64,000 nucleotides of DNA. Source: Thermoproteota archaeon. GTDB taxonomy: Archaea; Thermoproteota; Korarchaeia; JAOZGF01; JAOZFZ01. The stretch lies in NCBI GenBank assembly GCA_027491945.1, contig JAOZFZ010000001.1:3078-67077 (forward strand), in the 5' to 3' direction. The position numbers and the translations under genes are program-made. The stretch's first letter is position 1. Each line of letters opens with the position of its first letter. The notes below the pieces were generated by a model. The model was not told where the DNA came from. It did no database searches and saw only the letters and a program-made list of their open reading frames with translations. Positions 1 to 8,008 of this stretch are shown in pieces.

Positions 1-88
1 TAACTGTGATCGCTTTGAAGTTGGAGATAAGGTTAGGGTTAGGATACTTGAGAACAAAGACGGCATATATTTAGCAGAACCCATTTGA
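1..88 (+). CDS. C-terminal end of an unidentified protein (5' truncated by the window edge)
   Basis: An open frame runs from base 2 to a TGA at 86-88 with no internal stop. It encodes about 28 residues ending in VGDKVRVRILENKDGIYLAEPI. The pattern of a VGDKVRVRI beta strand followed by a short turn and a final strand looks like the end of an OB-fold or TRAM-like beta barrel. It converges on pelA with an 11-base gap. Too little is present to name the protein, and a chance open frame of this length cannot be fully excluded. Confidence 0.5.
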   Translation, partial: NCDRFEVGDKVRVRILENKDGIYLAEPI

Positions 89-99
89 TCTCAAAAAGA

Positions 100-1173
100 T
101 CAGTCTAGCCTGTATCTTAGAAGCGCTGCTATTCCTCCAAGGCTTTTGAGGTAATTGGCAGCCTCATGTCCTTCAGATATTATTTTTACCGTTCCACCTC
201 TCTCTTCAACCGTTTCTATTAATTTATCAAGCCTTTCTCGAATCCCCATTTTTGGAGAGAGAAAAACCCCCTCTAGTATCAGAAGGGTGTCTATGGCCCC
301 ATATTTCGCTGCCTGTTCCACATGGGCGATTCCGTAAGTTGCTTTTTCACCTCTTGATAGCTCCTCGATCAACTTCTCGATGATTTTAGTCTCTTCTATG
401 ACGGAAAGCTTCTTCACAACCTTGGTTAATGCCCCAGACTTGATGATTTCTTGATAGGCTGATGGTGTGGCTGACGATGCTGAACAGAGCGCTACATTAA
501 AATTAGACGGCAAACTATTTGTTAGATACCGATGTAGATCTTCTTTCAGGAACCCTGGCCCTGCGACAACTACTGCAGAGATGGAATCCCTCGCTAACAT
601 GTCGTTGACCTTCTTGAAAATCTCAGCAAAAAACCTCTTTTTAGCCTCATCGTGAGACATATCCGATTTGTTATGGGGAATGCCGGAATGAAGGGTTAGT
701 ATGTGCTCCACTCTCCGCCCTATCAAGCCTATGTTGCACTGATCTCTGTCGATTGCAAGAACTAGAATCTTAGCAGTTAGCCGATTGGATTCCGCTTTTT
801 TTAGCCTTTCCAGTTGGAATCTCGCCCAATTGTCCTTCTCTATCAGGATAGGTTCGTTAACTGAGATGTTAAGGGTGTGGTGGGAACCCTTTATCCCTAG
901 GTCTCTTGGATCACGGACAACAGGGCCTCCAACCCTTAGGCTTTTCATATACTCATGATACTCAATGAATTCAACTCTTATGGTTAATGTGGTCGGTACG
1001 GCTTTAGACTTTACCCTCATCCCATCCTTGCTTTCAAGCTTAACCTTTCTGACTGTTCGAGCTGAAACTAGATCACCCTTCTCAATAATGAAATATAAGT
1101 GGTAGAGATCCTCGATTGACTCTGGAATTAGCTTTGCAACACCTTTACGCTGATTGAAGTAGAGGATCCTCAA
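100..1173 (-). CDS. pelA: Pelota (aPelota), ribosome rescue factor
   Basis: The 357-residue product matches the length and layout of archaeal Pelota. It has an N-terminal Sm-like domain (about 1-130, with the HTLNISVNEPI strand region), a central eRF1-like domain 2 without GGQ (VVVAGPGFLKEDL near residue 205), and a C-terminal eRF1 domain 3 (about 270-357). Pelota pairs with aEF1-alpha or ABCE1 to split stalled ribosomes. The start is TTG at 1171-1173. The gene lies 21 bp after dnaG on the same strand, so it is probably the last gene of a Toprim-dnaG-pelA operon. The family assignment is secure. Confidence 0.93.
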   Translation of the reverse strand: MRILYFNQRKGVAKLIPESIEDLYHLYFIIEKGDLVSARTVRKVKLESKDGMRVKSKAVPTTLTIRVEFIEYHEYMKSLRVGGPVVRDPRDLGIKGSHHTLNISVNEPILIEKDNWARFQLERLKKAESNRLTAKILVLAIDRDQCNIGLIGRRVEHILTLHSGIPHNKSDMSHDEAKKRFFAEIFKKVNDMLARDSISAVVVAGPGFLKEDLHRYLTNSLPSNFNVALCSASSATPSAYQEIIKSGALTKVVKKLSVIEETKIIEKLIEELSRGEKATYGIAHVEQAAKYGAIDTLLILEGVFLSPKMGIRERLDKLIETVEERGGTVKIISEGHEAANYLKSLGGIAALLRYRLD

Positions 1174-1194
1174 GGCAACACCGCTAGAGATTGT

Positions 1195-2397
1195 TCAGGA
1201 CGGGGGTAGCCCCTTTTCTAGCAGCTCATCAAACGTGTAAACCTTTAGTGGGTATGGTATTCTCGTTATATCTCCTCTCTTCACGCCCGCAAGCACCTTC
1301 ACACCGTGTTTAGCAGCTACGTCGATCAATCGCTGGGTTATTATTCCATCGAACACCATGAAGCGCGGTTTAAGTGTTTCCAGTTGTTTCTCTATTTCTC
1401 CTAGGTTCTTAGCCTCAACAGCCGATTCTCCGAGTATGTCCATACGTTGATCCAGATAATAGACCTTTAATGAACCCACAACCCTTTCCACAAGTTTTTG
1501 GAGTTCATATGGCGCTTTTGAACGGGCAATCTCCTTTTTCGCTGCGATTTGGGCCTTGACTGGTAGATGACGAGTTTTTTGCTCTAGGTACTGGTCCACA
1601 GGAATCCTGCTCTTTAGCGCCGTCATTATCTCTTTCTCTGTTAGTTCCTCTACAGAACGGCCTGGTGGAGCAAACGCAACGAAGTCTACGTCTGCAACTT
1701 GGACGAGTTCTTTGAGTATTAATTCCCCTCCTCTATCTCCGTCTAGAAATGCTGTTGTCTGTTTCCTCCTAGATAATTCTTGAACAGACTTTGGGATGCT
1801 GGTTCCCTCAACGGCGATGGCATTCCTAATTCCATGCTTAAGGAGATTGATGACATCGGCACGCCCCTCTACTATTATTATTTCACTGGACCCTTCAACT
1901 TCTGGCCCTGCAGGTAGCTTCTCCGGCCCATAAGCTTTGACCTCCTTCATTCGTATGGATTGCTCAATCTCCTGAAGGAGGTTCTCTATTTTTGCGGTTT
2001 CCCTCTGCTCCCATTCCTCAAGTATGCGAATGGCCCTGTTCCTGATGGCATTTCTCTTTTCGCTTCTCACATCAATTATCTCGGAGAGCTGTATTTGAGC
2101 TGAGCATGGCCCTATTTTGTCTACGGTCTCGACAGCAGCCGCTATTATTGCTGTTTCCACCTTTCCCAGGCTTGATGGTATAGTGATAGTTCCCCTTGTC
2201 TTACCGGCTTTAGACTGAAGAGACACGTCAATTCGGCCTATCCGCCCTGTGCGCTGAAGCTCCCTTAAATCAAGCTCTCTTCCAAGAAACCCCTCTAACT
2301 GACCAAATATGGCACCCACAACGTCAGATTTCTCAACAACACCATTAACACTCAGGTTCAGCTTGATGACATATTTCACCGTTGAAGGCTCGTTCAT
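1195..2397 (-). CDS. dnaG: Archaeal DnaG (TOPRIM primase-like, exosome-associated)
   Basis: The product is about 400 residues. The TOPRIM domain begins near residue 173 with IIIVEGRADVINLLKHGIRNA (conserved Glu), followed by the acidic FLDGDRGG motif, the metal-binding signature of DnaG. An N-terminal archaea-specific region and a C-terminal extension flank it. In archaea DnaG is mainly known as a subunit of the RNA exosome and has limited primase activity. I prefer the ATG at 2397, six bases after GGGTGGT, over the in-frame GTG at 2403. It overlaps the 3' end of the upstream Toprim gene by 53 bp, which suggests translational coupling. Confidence 0.93.
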   Translation of the reverse strand: MNEPSTVKYVIKLNLSVNGVVEKSDVVGAIFGQLEGFLGRELDLRELQRTGRIGRIDVSLQSKAGKTRGTITIPSSLGKVETAIIAAAVETVDKIGPCSAQIQLSEIIDVRSEKRNAIRNRAIRILEEWEQRETAKIENLLQEIEQSIRMKEVKAYGPEKLPAGPEVEGSSEIIIVEGRADVINLLKHGIRNAIAVEGTSIPKSVQELSRRKQTTAFLDGDRGGELILKELVQVADVDFVAFAPPGRSVEELTEKEIMTALKSRIPVDQYLEQKTRHLPVKAQIAAKKEIARSKAPYELQKLVERVVGSLKVYYLDQRMDILGESAVEAKNLGEIEKQLETLKPRFMVFDGIITQRLIDVAAKHGVKVLAGVKRGDITRIPYPLKVYTFDELLEKGLPPS

Positions 2398-2815
2398 TTT
2401 CACACCACCCGGAAGTATTGCTGCTTTTCCTCTTAAGCCAATTAGCCAACCCTTCTATTGTTAGGGGGCCTCTAGCGGCCTTGACTGCCAGTCTAAGCCT
2501 TTTTCTAATCGAGTCATGAGTTGCCGCCATCGGTTGTACAATATCCGAGACTCTTTTTGCTATTTCCTCTCCTTTTCGATCGAAATCAGAGAGTATGATG
2601 AAGCGACACCAGCCATAAGCTGAAATCTTAGCCTGCATAGCAAGATTGAGTAGTTCCCTGAAGGTTAATATGCTGCCATCCCCTATGCCCAGACGTTGAA
2701 GTGAAAATTTATCCTTAACACCCTCAACAACAACGAATAGATGAGGGTCTGATTCAACCTTTACCCTTATCTCCCTTAGAAGGGACATTAGCTTATCTAA
2801 AGCATCGGCCTCCAT
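2345..2815 (-). CDS. UPF0292-type small TOPRIM protein
   Basis: This 156-residue protein has a TOPRIM core: LFVVVEGVKDKFSLQRLGI with the conserved Glu near residue 31, then RFIILSDFDRKGEEIAKRV with the DxD motif near residue 76. The arrangement matches the UPF0292/RNase M5-like family, whose function in archaea is not established. Metal-dependent nucleic-acid cleavage or nicking is the usual guess. It starts at ATG 2815 behind GAGGCAG and overlaps dnaG. The pairing of two TOPRIM proteins in one operon with pelA suggests RNA surveillance or processing, but that is inference. Confidence 0.8.
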   Translation of the reverse strand: MEADALDKLMSLLREIRVKVESDPHLFVVVEGVKDKFSLQRLGIGDGSILTFRELLNLAMQAKISAYGWCRFIILSDFDRKGEEIAKRVSDIVQPMAATHDSIRKRLRLAVKAARGPLTIEGLANWLKRKSSNTSGWCENERAFNGEICHQAEPEC

Positions 2816-3162
2816 TCAACAAACTGCCTCGCTAGTAACTAGACCGGTTGGGCGAGTGGTTGAACAGCCGGTTCTGAGAAGCTGAGTCTGCCCTACTGTG
2901 GGAGGTCATCCTCTTCTTTTAAATGTTTCCCATTCTGGCCATTTCACTCTCAATGTAGTGCAACATTTATGCCGACAGCTAAGGCCTTCTCTAAGGTTGA
3001 AATAGGGTTTTTAGGCAATAAAGGATGATAATGGTCTTTCTGCGATCGCTTCAATTGTTCTCGCCGGCACATGCGTTTTTAATGCTGGTTTATAACGGAA
3101 TACCGAGGGGGCATGTAAAGAAAGCGGGGCAGCTATAGGCGTGTAAAAAGGCGGGGGTTGGA
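2816..3162. other. 347-bp divergent intergenic region
   Basis: This lies between the minus-strand Toprim-dnaG-pelA operon and the plus-strand map gene. On the minus strand a TATA-like ATTTAAAAG (about 2924-2932) would start a leader of roughly 90 nt or more. The leader is GC-rich and holds two direct copies of CCGGTT (about 2842-2847 and 2871-2876). On the plus strand TTTATAACG near 3089 is a possible TATA box for map, with GGCGGGGG as ribosome binding site before 3163. I find no ORF and no convincing C/D, H/ACA or tRNA signature. Confidence 0.45.
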
Positions 3163-4068
3163 ATGATCACAGCGAGGGAGAAGGAGAAGTACCGAGAGGC
3201 TGCACTAATTCTTGAGAAGGTTATAAAAAGGGTAAAAGCTAAGATAAGGTCAGGAACTCGCCTCCTAGATTTAGCTGATGGGATAGAGAATGAGATATTT
3301 AGGTTAGGCGGTAAACCGGCCTTTCCTGTCAATATATCCTTAAACTCATGGGCTGCCCACTATAGCCCAGATGTGAGTGATAGAACAGAAATACAATCCT
3401 CTGACGTTGTAAAAGTGGATATAGGAGTTCACATAGATGGTTACATAGTTGACGCAGCTTGGACCTTTGTGTTCAGGAGCGAGTATGAACGGCTTGTTGC
3501 GGCGGTTGAAGAAGCCCTAGGCGCCGTGATCGAGAGGATAAGAGCTGGAGTTAAAACAAATAAACTTGGTGAGGTGATCGAGAAGAGGATAAGATCCTTT
3601 GACTTGAACCCTGTTCGAAATCTTACGGGGCACATGCTAAAGCGCTATAATCTTCATGCTGGAAAGAGCATTCCAAATGTGAAAACTTTAATGTTCCATA
3701 GGTTAAAGGCAGGAGAGGTATATGCTATAGAACCGTTTGCAACTCTTGGAAAAGGAGTTGTAAAGGAAAAGGGGGTTTACACGATATTTAGAGCTGTAAA
3801 GCGCAACCCTCAAACATCTTTGAATGAATCTGAGGAGAAAGTTTTTGAGTTTATATGGAGAAGGTACAACAGCCTACCCTTTGCGGGCAGATGGCTCAAG
3901 AGGAGATTTGAAGTGAGTATGGTGGAGATGGCGCTTGAGAGGCTGGTAAGGGCAGGGTGCATCCACCGCTATGGTGTACTGGTGGAGGAAACTGGGGGGC
4001 TTGTTTCACAGCAGGAGACAACAGTGATAGTTAAACGGAATGGTTGTGAAGTGCTTGTGGGCTTATAG
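3163..4068 (+). CDS. map: Methionine aminopeptidase, type II
   Basis: Removes the initiator methionine from nascent proteins in the cytoplasm. The 301-residue product carries all five dinuclear metal ligands in family order: two Asp in VKVDIGVHIDGYIVDAAW (residues about 88-99), His in TGHMLKRYNLHAG (about 155), Glu in YAIEPFATLG (about 190), and the C-terminal Glu in QQETTVIV (about 287). The insertion of about 60 residues between the last ligands, with winged-helix character, is the mark of type II enzymes. ATG at 3163 follows GGCGGGGG. It stands alone, transcribed away from the dnaG operon. Confidence 0.95.
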   Translation: MITAREKEKYREAALILEKVIKRVKAKIRSGTRLLDLADGIENEIFRLGGKPAFPVNISLNSWAAHYSPDVSDRTEIQSSDVVKVDIGVHIDGYIVDAAWTFVFRSEYERLVAAVEEALGAVIERIRAGVKTNKLGEVIEKRIRSFDLNPVRNLTGHMLKRYNLHAGKSIPNVKTLMFHRLKAGEVYAIEPFATLGKGVVKEKGVYTIFRAVKRNPQTSLNESEEKVFEFIWRRYNSLPFAGRWLKRRFEVSMVEMALERLVRAGCIHRYGVLVEETGGLVSQQETTVIVKRNGCEVLVGL

Positions 4069-4082
4069 GTAGCTTGCCAAGC

Positions 4083-4472
4083 TTATACAAGCCTTTTTGG
4101 TTTGGGGGCGGGTTCTAGGTATATTAGATCTATGCCCATGTCGCCTGTGCATTTTGGGCACTTTCCGATGATTTTTCCAACGAAGTGACCCGCTTCGAAA
4201 CTCCTTGTCTCAGTATAGCCGCAGTTATTGCACCTCAACGTTTCGATGATTTTATCCTCCTTGCGGGGTTGAAGGCGGAGCGGAACAATCTGCGACATGA
4301 ATATAAGGAGAAACGCTCCCATGAACAGGAGAAATAATATTTGAGATGATACACCGCCCTCCGCCACCCGATCCGATTGCATAATTGAGATAACAAGCAA
4401 TGAAAGAAGGAGAAGGATAATCAGGAGATAAGAAACATTAACGATAAACCTACGGTTTGTTGTTTCAGACAT
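4083..4472 (-). CDS. Two-TM membrane protein with C-terminal zinc ribbon
   Basis: About 129 residues from ATG 4472. Two hydrophobic helices (about residues 10-30 and 42-62) are followed by a cytoplasmic C-terminal zinc ribbon with Cys pairs CNNCGY and CPKC. I do not recognise a named function; similar two-helix plus ribbon proteins are common and uncharacterised in TACK archaea. It begins 13 bp after the stop of the DUF1512 gene, on the same strand, so the two membrane proteins are probably co-transcribed. An alternative start is the ATG at 4484. Confidence 0.65.
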   Translation of the reverse strand: MSETTNRRFIVNVSYLLIILLLLSLLVISIMQSDRVAEGGVSSQILFLLFMGAFLLIFMSQIVPLRLQPRKEDKIIETLRCNNCGYTETRSFEAGHFVGKIIGKCPKCTGDMGIDLIYLEPAPKPKRLV

Positions 4473-4485
4473 CCTCACTCCCATC

Positions 4486-5595
4486 TTACTGCCCAACCCC
4501 CATTGTGTTTCCAACCCCTATGACGAGGACAACATCATCAATAGCCGTTTTAGTCCGTATTATATCCTTAATCTTCTCCACAACTTTGTCCGCGGAGAGG
4601 GCTATCTCCTTTTTCATTGTTGTGATAGCGTCAGCTATGGATTGCTTGATTACAATGGCGTCAATTGGGATGTTGTTCCTTCTCATGACCTCCTCGATTT
4701 TGTACTTTTCCGGCCCGGGATCCCCAATGGCCGCGCCTACACCCTCTGCCACCTCACCCGTTTTTTCACCCTCAAGTTTTACGGCTGCATCTACTATTAT
4801 AGCCCTCTTTATCCTTCTCCTGGCCCTACTGACAAGCTTTTTAACGGCTTCTCCGGGCTTTCCAACGTTACCACCTGGACCTTTAGCCTTAACAACATAT
4901 AACTTTCTGTTTTCGAGCTCCCCACTGTATACTATGGTGTCTTTAACTATTTCCTCATAGGGGAATCCATGGGCTAACTTAAACGCAACGAGTGCCCCTA
5001 TGCCATCTCCTATTGGGACACCCAGGGAAAACGAGTCTAGGGCCTTAAAGTAGCTGCTTGCTATTTCCATTATCTGGGGTAGCTGCATGTGAATTTGCAT
5101 AACTATTATTGTGCTCTGAGTCCTTTTTCCAAGCATTAGAAAGTGACGCACCACCCTGTATATGTAGTCTAGGGCTATGCAGGCCTCAAGCATATTTTCG
5201 TAGTTATTTCTGCTTATCTCATCAGCCTTTGGGGCTAAGGCTGAGACATAACTCTCTAACTTACCTTTTCCGGTGTCAAGTAGATACTCGAGTCGTTTTA
5301 GGACCCCCGCTGGGTCAAGGTCTACAGGAGATATTATAAAGAAGTGAGAAAAGTTTTCTATTTCAGCCAGTGCGTCCTTTTTCTTTTTTCCATGACGAGA
5401 AACTGCTTCCGCAAGTTTCTCTTTGCTCTCGTCGGCGAACATCTTTAACTTCTTAAGCTGCCTTTCTATCTCGTTTATCCAGATGAAGAGTTGAATCTTT
5501 TGACCATAAAATGTCATGACCACCATGAATATTATGAAAAGAAGGAACGACAGCCATCCTTGGTCTGTATTAACTTGGAGCATTTCGTACATCAA
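4486..5595 (-). CDS. DUF1512-family membrane-anchored protein
   Basis: The 369-residue product has one N-terminal membrane helix (about residues 13-30), then a charged, likely coiled segment (IEREQ-like, about 40-75), then a long soluble domain. The soluble part has the glycine-rich GVPIGDGIGALVAFKLAHG stretch and ends in a hydrophobic VVLVIGVGNTMG segment. This matches the archaeal DUF1512 family from memory; its role is unknown. It is the first gene of a two-gene minus-strand unit with the zinc-ribbon membrane protein. The nearest upstream element on that strand is the 5S rRNA gene 40 bp away. Confidence 0.72.
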   Translation of the reverse strand: MMYEMLQVNTDQGWLSFLLFIIFMVVMTFYGQKIQLFIWINEIERQLKKLKMFADESKEKLAEAVSRHGKKKKDALAEIENFSHFFIISPVDLDPAGVLKRLEYLLDTGKGKLESYVSALAPKADEISRNNYENMLEACIALDYIYRVVRHFLMLGKRTQSTIIVMQIHMQLPQIMEIASSYFKALDSFSLGVPIGDGIGALVAFKLAHGFPYEEIVKDTIVYSGELENRKLYVVKAKGPGGNVGKPGEAVKKLVSRARRRIKRAIIVDAAVKLEGEKTGEVAEGVGAAIGDPGPEKYKIEEVMRRNNIPIDAIVIKQSIADAITTMKKEIALSADKVVEKIKDIIRTKTAIDDVVLVIGVGNTMGVGQ

Positions 5596-5634
5596 CCTGG
5601 AAATGTTAACGTCAGTAAAGAGCGCAGCCTTGAG

Positions 5635-5765
5635 GGGGGGTAACAGCTCTATCCTTTCCCACGCCCTCTCGGAGCGCAGTACTCGGATAGACGAGGCCAG
5701 GCTTAACTTCTGAGTTCGGAATGGGATCAGGTGTTTCCCTGGCCTCTATGGCCGTTAACCCCCTT
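5635..5765 (-). rRNA. rrf: 5S ribosomal RNA, unlinked from 16S-23S
   Basis: The minus strand contains the diagnostic 5S core GATCCCATTCCGAACTCAG, the AAGTTAAGCC loop region and the GAGTACTGC segment. The ends (GGGGGTTAAC and GTTACCCCCC) can pair as helix I. Mature ends are approximate within a few bases. The gene is about 17 kb from the 23S-16S unit and has its own upstream TATA-like box, so it is transcribed separately. Confidence 0.93.
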
Positions 5766-5813
5766 CCCTCGCTGGCCGTGCAACGCGATCTCTTCTAGCG
5801 CACCCTAAGAATG

Positions 5814-5837
5814 GCTTTAAACAATCATTATTTAAAC
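5814..5837. promoter_or_regulatory. Divergent TATA boxes for 5S rRNA (minus) and the OB-fold/pcn operon (plus)
   Basis: GTTTAAAG on the minus strand (about 5815-5822) lies about 50 bp upstream of the 5S 5' end. ATTTAAAC on the plus strand (about 5829-5836) lies about 50 bp before the ATG at 5888. Both fit archaeal TATA spacing. This is by eye; no transcript data. Confidence 0.5.
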
Positions 5838-5887
5838 CTTGATGTTCAAGCATAACCTGGGTCAAGGATAGGACCGGGTGCTATAGG

Positions 5888-6178
5888 ATGGCTAAGGAGG
5901 TGAAGTCAAAGGGGGATCTCCAAGAGGGGAAGAGAGTTTGGGCTATAGGAACCGTTATGAACGTTAACAAAGGCACCCTGAAACTAAAGCTTATTGATGG
6001 CGCCGTCTTAGTTAAGCTTACTGGAGATGTAAAGAGCCATCCTCGGCAAGGGGATGCTCTTCTCATTATAGGTCTCGTCCAGAGTGGTAGAATTTTGGGT
6101 GATGTAGTTAAGGTTTTAAGGGGCTTTGACCTTGACCTTTACAGGCTGGCCCTAGAAGGGGTTAAGGCTGGGAAGTGA
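5888..6178 (+). CDS. Small OB-fold protein upstream of PCNA
   Basis: A 96-residue protein with five-strand OB-fold character: KRVWAIGTVMNVNKGTLKLKL, then AVLVKLTG, DALLIIGLVQ and ILGDVVKVL strands. It resembles small RPA/Rpa14- or Stn1-like nucleic-acid-binding subunits in size and strand order, but I cannot assign a family. It is the first gene of the pcn-priL-priS-gins51 run, seven bases before pcn, so a DNA-replication role is likely by context. ATG 5888 is the tabulated start; an AAGGAGGTG just inside could instead serve a start a little downstream. Confidence 0.7.
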   Translation: MAKEVKSKGDLQEGKRVWAIGTVMNVNKGTLKLKLIDGAVLVKLTGDVKSHPRQGDALLIIGLVQSGRILGDVVKVLRGFDLDLYRLALEGVKAGK

Positions 6179-6185
6179 GTGATGC

Positions 6186-6941
6186 ATGAGCACGTTTAGC
6201 ATGCTGATAGATGATGTCAACCTTTTTAAGAGGATTATAGAGAGCATAGAGGTGCTTGTCGACGAGGTAGCCCTGAAGATTAATGAAGATGGGGTTTTTA
6301 CCCGCACAATAGATCTATCAAAGGTTGCAATGATAGAGCTTAATCTGCCAAAGGACTTTTTCGTCAAGTTCTCCTGCCAAGCAGAGACCATGATCGGAAT
6401 AAGCCTTAATGACCTTAAAACACGACTAAGGAGGGCTAGCTCAACAGATACCATAACGCTCCAGTATAATGATGAGCTGAAAATGGTTGAACTGATAATA
6501 CAAGGCACATCGAGAAGAACGTTCAGGTTTCGGACACTTGTTAGCTCAGAGGGATACCTCGAAAGGGTCCCAAAGGTGCAGTACGTCGCCAAGGCTAAAC
6601 TGCTTTCTAAAAGCTTCGCCGATATGATCCTTGACGCTGAAATAGTCTCAGAGCATGTTACGTTAAAAATAATCCCAGAGAGAGTAATAGCAGAGGCAAA
6701 AAGTGAGGAGGGAGAAACCATAGTTGAGCTTGATATGGAAACTGGTGGGTTATTGGAGATAGAGGCAGAGGGAGAGGCCTCCTCGACCTACAAGGTGGAT
6801 CTATTAAAGAATATGCTTAAGGCCTCAAAAATAGCGGAAACCGTTGACATATACCTCGCAAACGATGTTCCACTCAAAATGGAGTACACAATACCTGGTG
6901 GAGGATATCTAGCATATTACCTAGCACCTTACATAGCCTAA
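6186..6941 (+). CDS. pcn: DNA polymerase sliding clamp (PCNA)
   Basis: The 251-residue length is exactly that of archaeal and eukaryotic PCNA. Recognisable segments are the N-terminal lobe (DGVFTRTIDLSKVAMIELNL), the interdomain connector region around residues 117-130, and the C-terminal PLKMEYTIPGGGYLAYYLAPYIA strand. The ring tethers PolD, the flap nuclease and ligase to DNA; the C-terminus of PolD DP2 in this window carries a matching PIP-like motif. Only one copy is seen here, which would fit a homotrimer. GTGAT upstream of ATG 6186 matches the 16S 3' tail. Confidence 0.96.
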   Translation: MSTFSMLIDDVNLFKRIIESIEVLVDEVALKINEDGVFTRTIDLSKVAMIELNLPKDFFVKFSCQAETMIGISLNDLKTRLRRASSTDTITLQYNDELKMVELIIQGTSRRTFRFRTLVSSEGYLERVPKVQYVAKAKLLSKSFADMILDAEIVSEHVTLKIIPERVIAEAKSEEGETIVELDMETGGLLEIEAEGEASSTYKVDLLKNMLKASKIAETVDIYLANDVPLKMEYTIPGGGYLAYYLAPYIA

Positions 6942-6952
6942 GTGAAGTTCTA

Positions 6953-8008
6953 ATGCACGACCCCTCGTTTGCCGTAAGGTACCCCTTCAGCCGTGAGGCC
7001 AAGGATCTCCTTAGAGAGGAGAAAAAAACACTAGAGGACATATTAAAGGAGAAGCCGCATCTCATTGAAAGAGCTAAAAGAAGAGTTATAGCGGCGTTAA
7101 TCGGTAAAACGCCGTTTATTGAGAGGGAAAGAGACGGGGAGTATGACCAACTTCTTCTCTACCCGTTGACAATAATGCTTGTAAGAGGTGCACAGGATGG
7201 GTATTTAACCTCTAGATTTGCTTCCTACGAGTCAAAGAGGCTTCATAGGAAGCTCGAAAATGAGAGAGAAGAAAACATATTGAAACTTGCTTATGGAACA
7301 TTTGAAATAAACGTGCTAGTCGTAGAGGAGGTACCAAGTGGTGGGGGCTTAAGGGAGATTCGGGAGTTATACCTCCCCCTAAAAGATTATCTGTCATTGA
7401 GCAAGAGGTTTCGAGATCCCATTTGGAAGTTAACCAACAGGAAAGTTACAGGTGGAGCTGTAAAAGTCCATAGGCATGAATTGATAAGATTAATGGCTGA
7501 AGCATATAGGTTAAGACTTTTAAAAAGCGGAAGAATGAAGATTACAACGCCTATGCCGAAAAGCGTGTTAGAGGCTATAGATGAGATTAGGGCTCGGTTA
7601 ATCACTGCAAAATCAGGAAGGACCATCTCTTACACGTCTAGAGGACTACCTCCTTGCTTAGAGGATTTGTTAGGGAGGATTTCAAATCATGAGGACCTCT
7701 CACACACAGAGCGCGTAGTGGTAGCGTCTTTCCTGCTGAACAAGGGTGTTGGCGTCGAGGAGGTTATAAAGACTTTTGCTAACCTACCTGACTTTGACGA
7801 GGAGAAGACTAGATATCAGGTTGAACACCTTGCCGGTCTGAGGGGGTCTAAGAAGAAATACTCTGCCCCAAGCTGCAAAACAATGAGATCATACGGGCTA
7901 TGTAGGGCCTCTGAGGCCTGTAGAGGCGTTAACCATCCCCTTCAATTTGGCAGGAAGAGGACGATTGAGGTTGAGCAGCAAAGAGCAGCTGCCAAAGAAA
8001 AGAAATAA
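6953..8008 (+). CDS. priL: DNA primase large subunit
   Basis: PriL (351 residues) regulates the catalytic small subunit and carries a 4Fe-4S cluster. The N-terminal helical region begins with the family-typical DPSFAVRYPFSREAKDLL. The C-terminal cluster domain shows Cys residues in PPCLEDLLG (about 228), PSCKTMRSYGLC and EACRGVNHPL (about 308-327), consistent with the four conserved ligands. It starts at ATG 6953, 11 bp after pcn, and its end overlaps the start of priS. Primase genes adjacent to PCNA and GINS form a priming module. Confidence 0.94.
   Translation: MHDPSFAVRYPFSREAKDLLREEKKTLEDILKEKPHLIERAKRRVIAALIGKTPFIERERDGEYDQLLLYPLTIMLVRGAQDGYLTSRFASYESKRLHRKLENEREENILKLAYGTFEINVLVVEEVPSGGGLREIRELYLPLKDYLSLSKRFRDPIWKLTNRKVTGGAVKVHRHELIRLMAEAYRLRLLKSGRMKITTPMPKSVLEAIDEIRARLITAKSGRTISYTSRGLPPCLEDLLGRISNHEDLSHTERVVVASFLLNKGVGVEEVIKTFANLPDFDEEKTRYQVEHLAGLRGSKKKYSAPSCKTMRSYGLCRASEACRGVNHPLQFGRKRTIEVEQQRAAAKEKK

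Noticed and set aside
2840..2925. tRNA-like stretch GGGCGAGTGGTTGAACAGCC upstream of the Toprim gene
   Set aside because: Resembles a D-arm but no acceptor pairing, anticodon arm or T-arm (GGTTCRA) is nearby; also considered as a split-tRNA half without support.
2990..3160. Possible C/D box sRNA around GGATGATAA
   Set aside because: A C-like box is present but no D, D' or C' box at suitable spacing.
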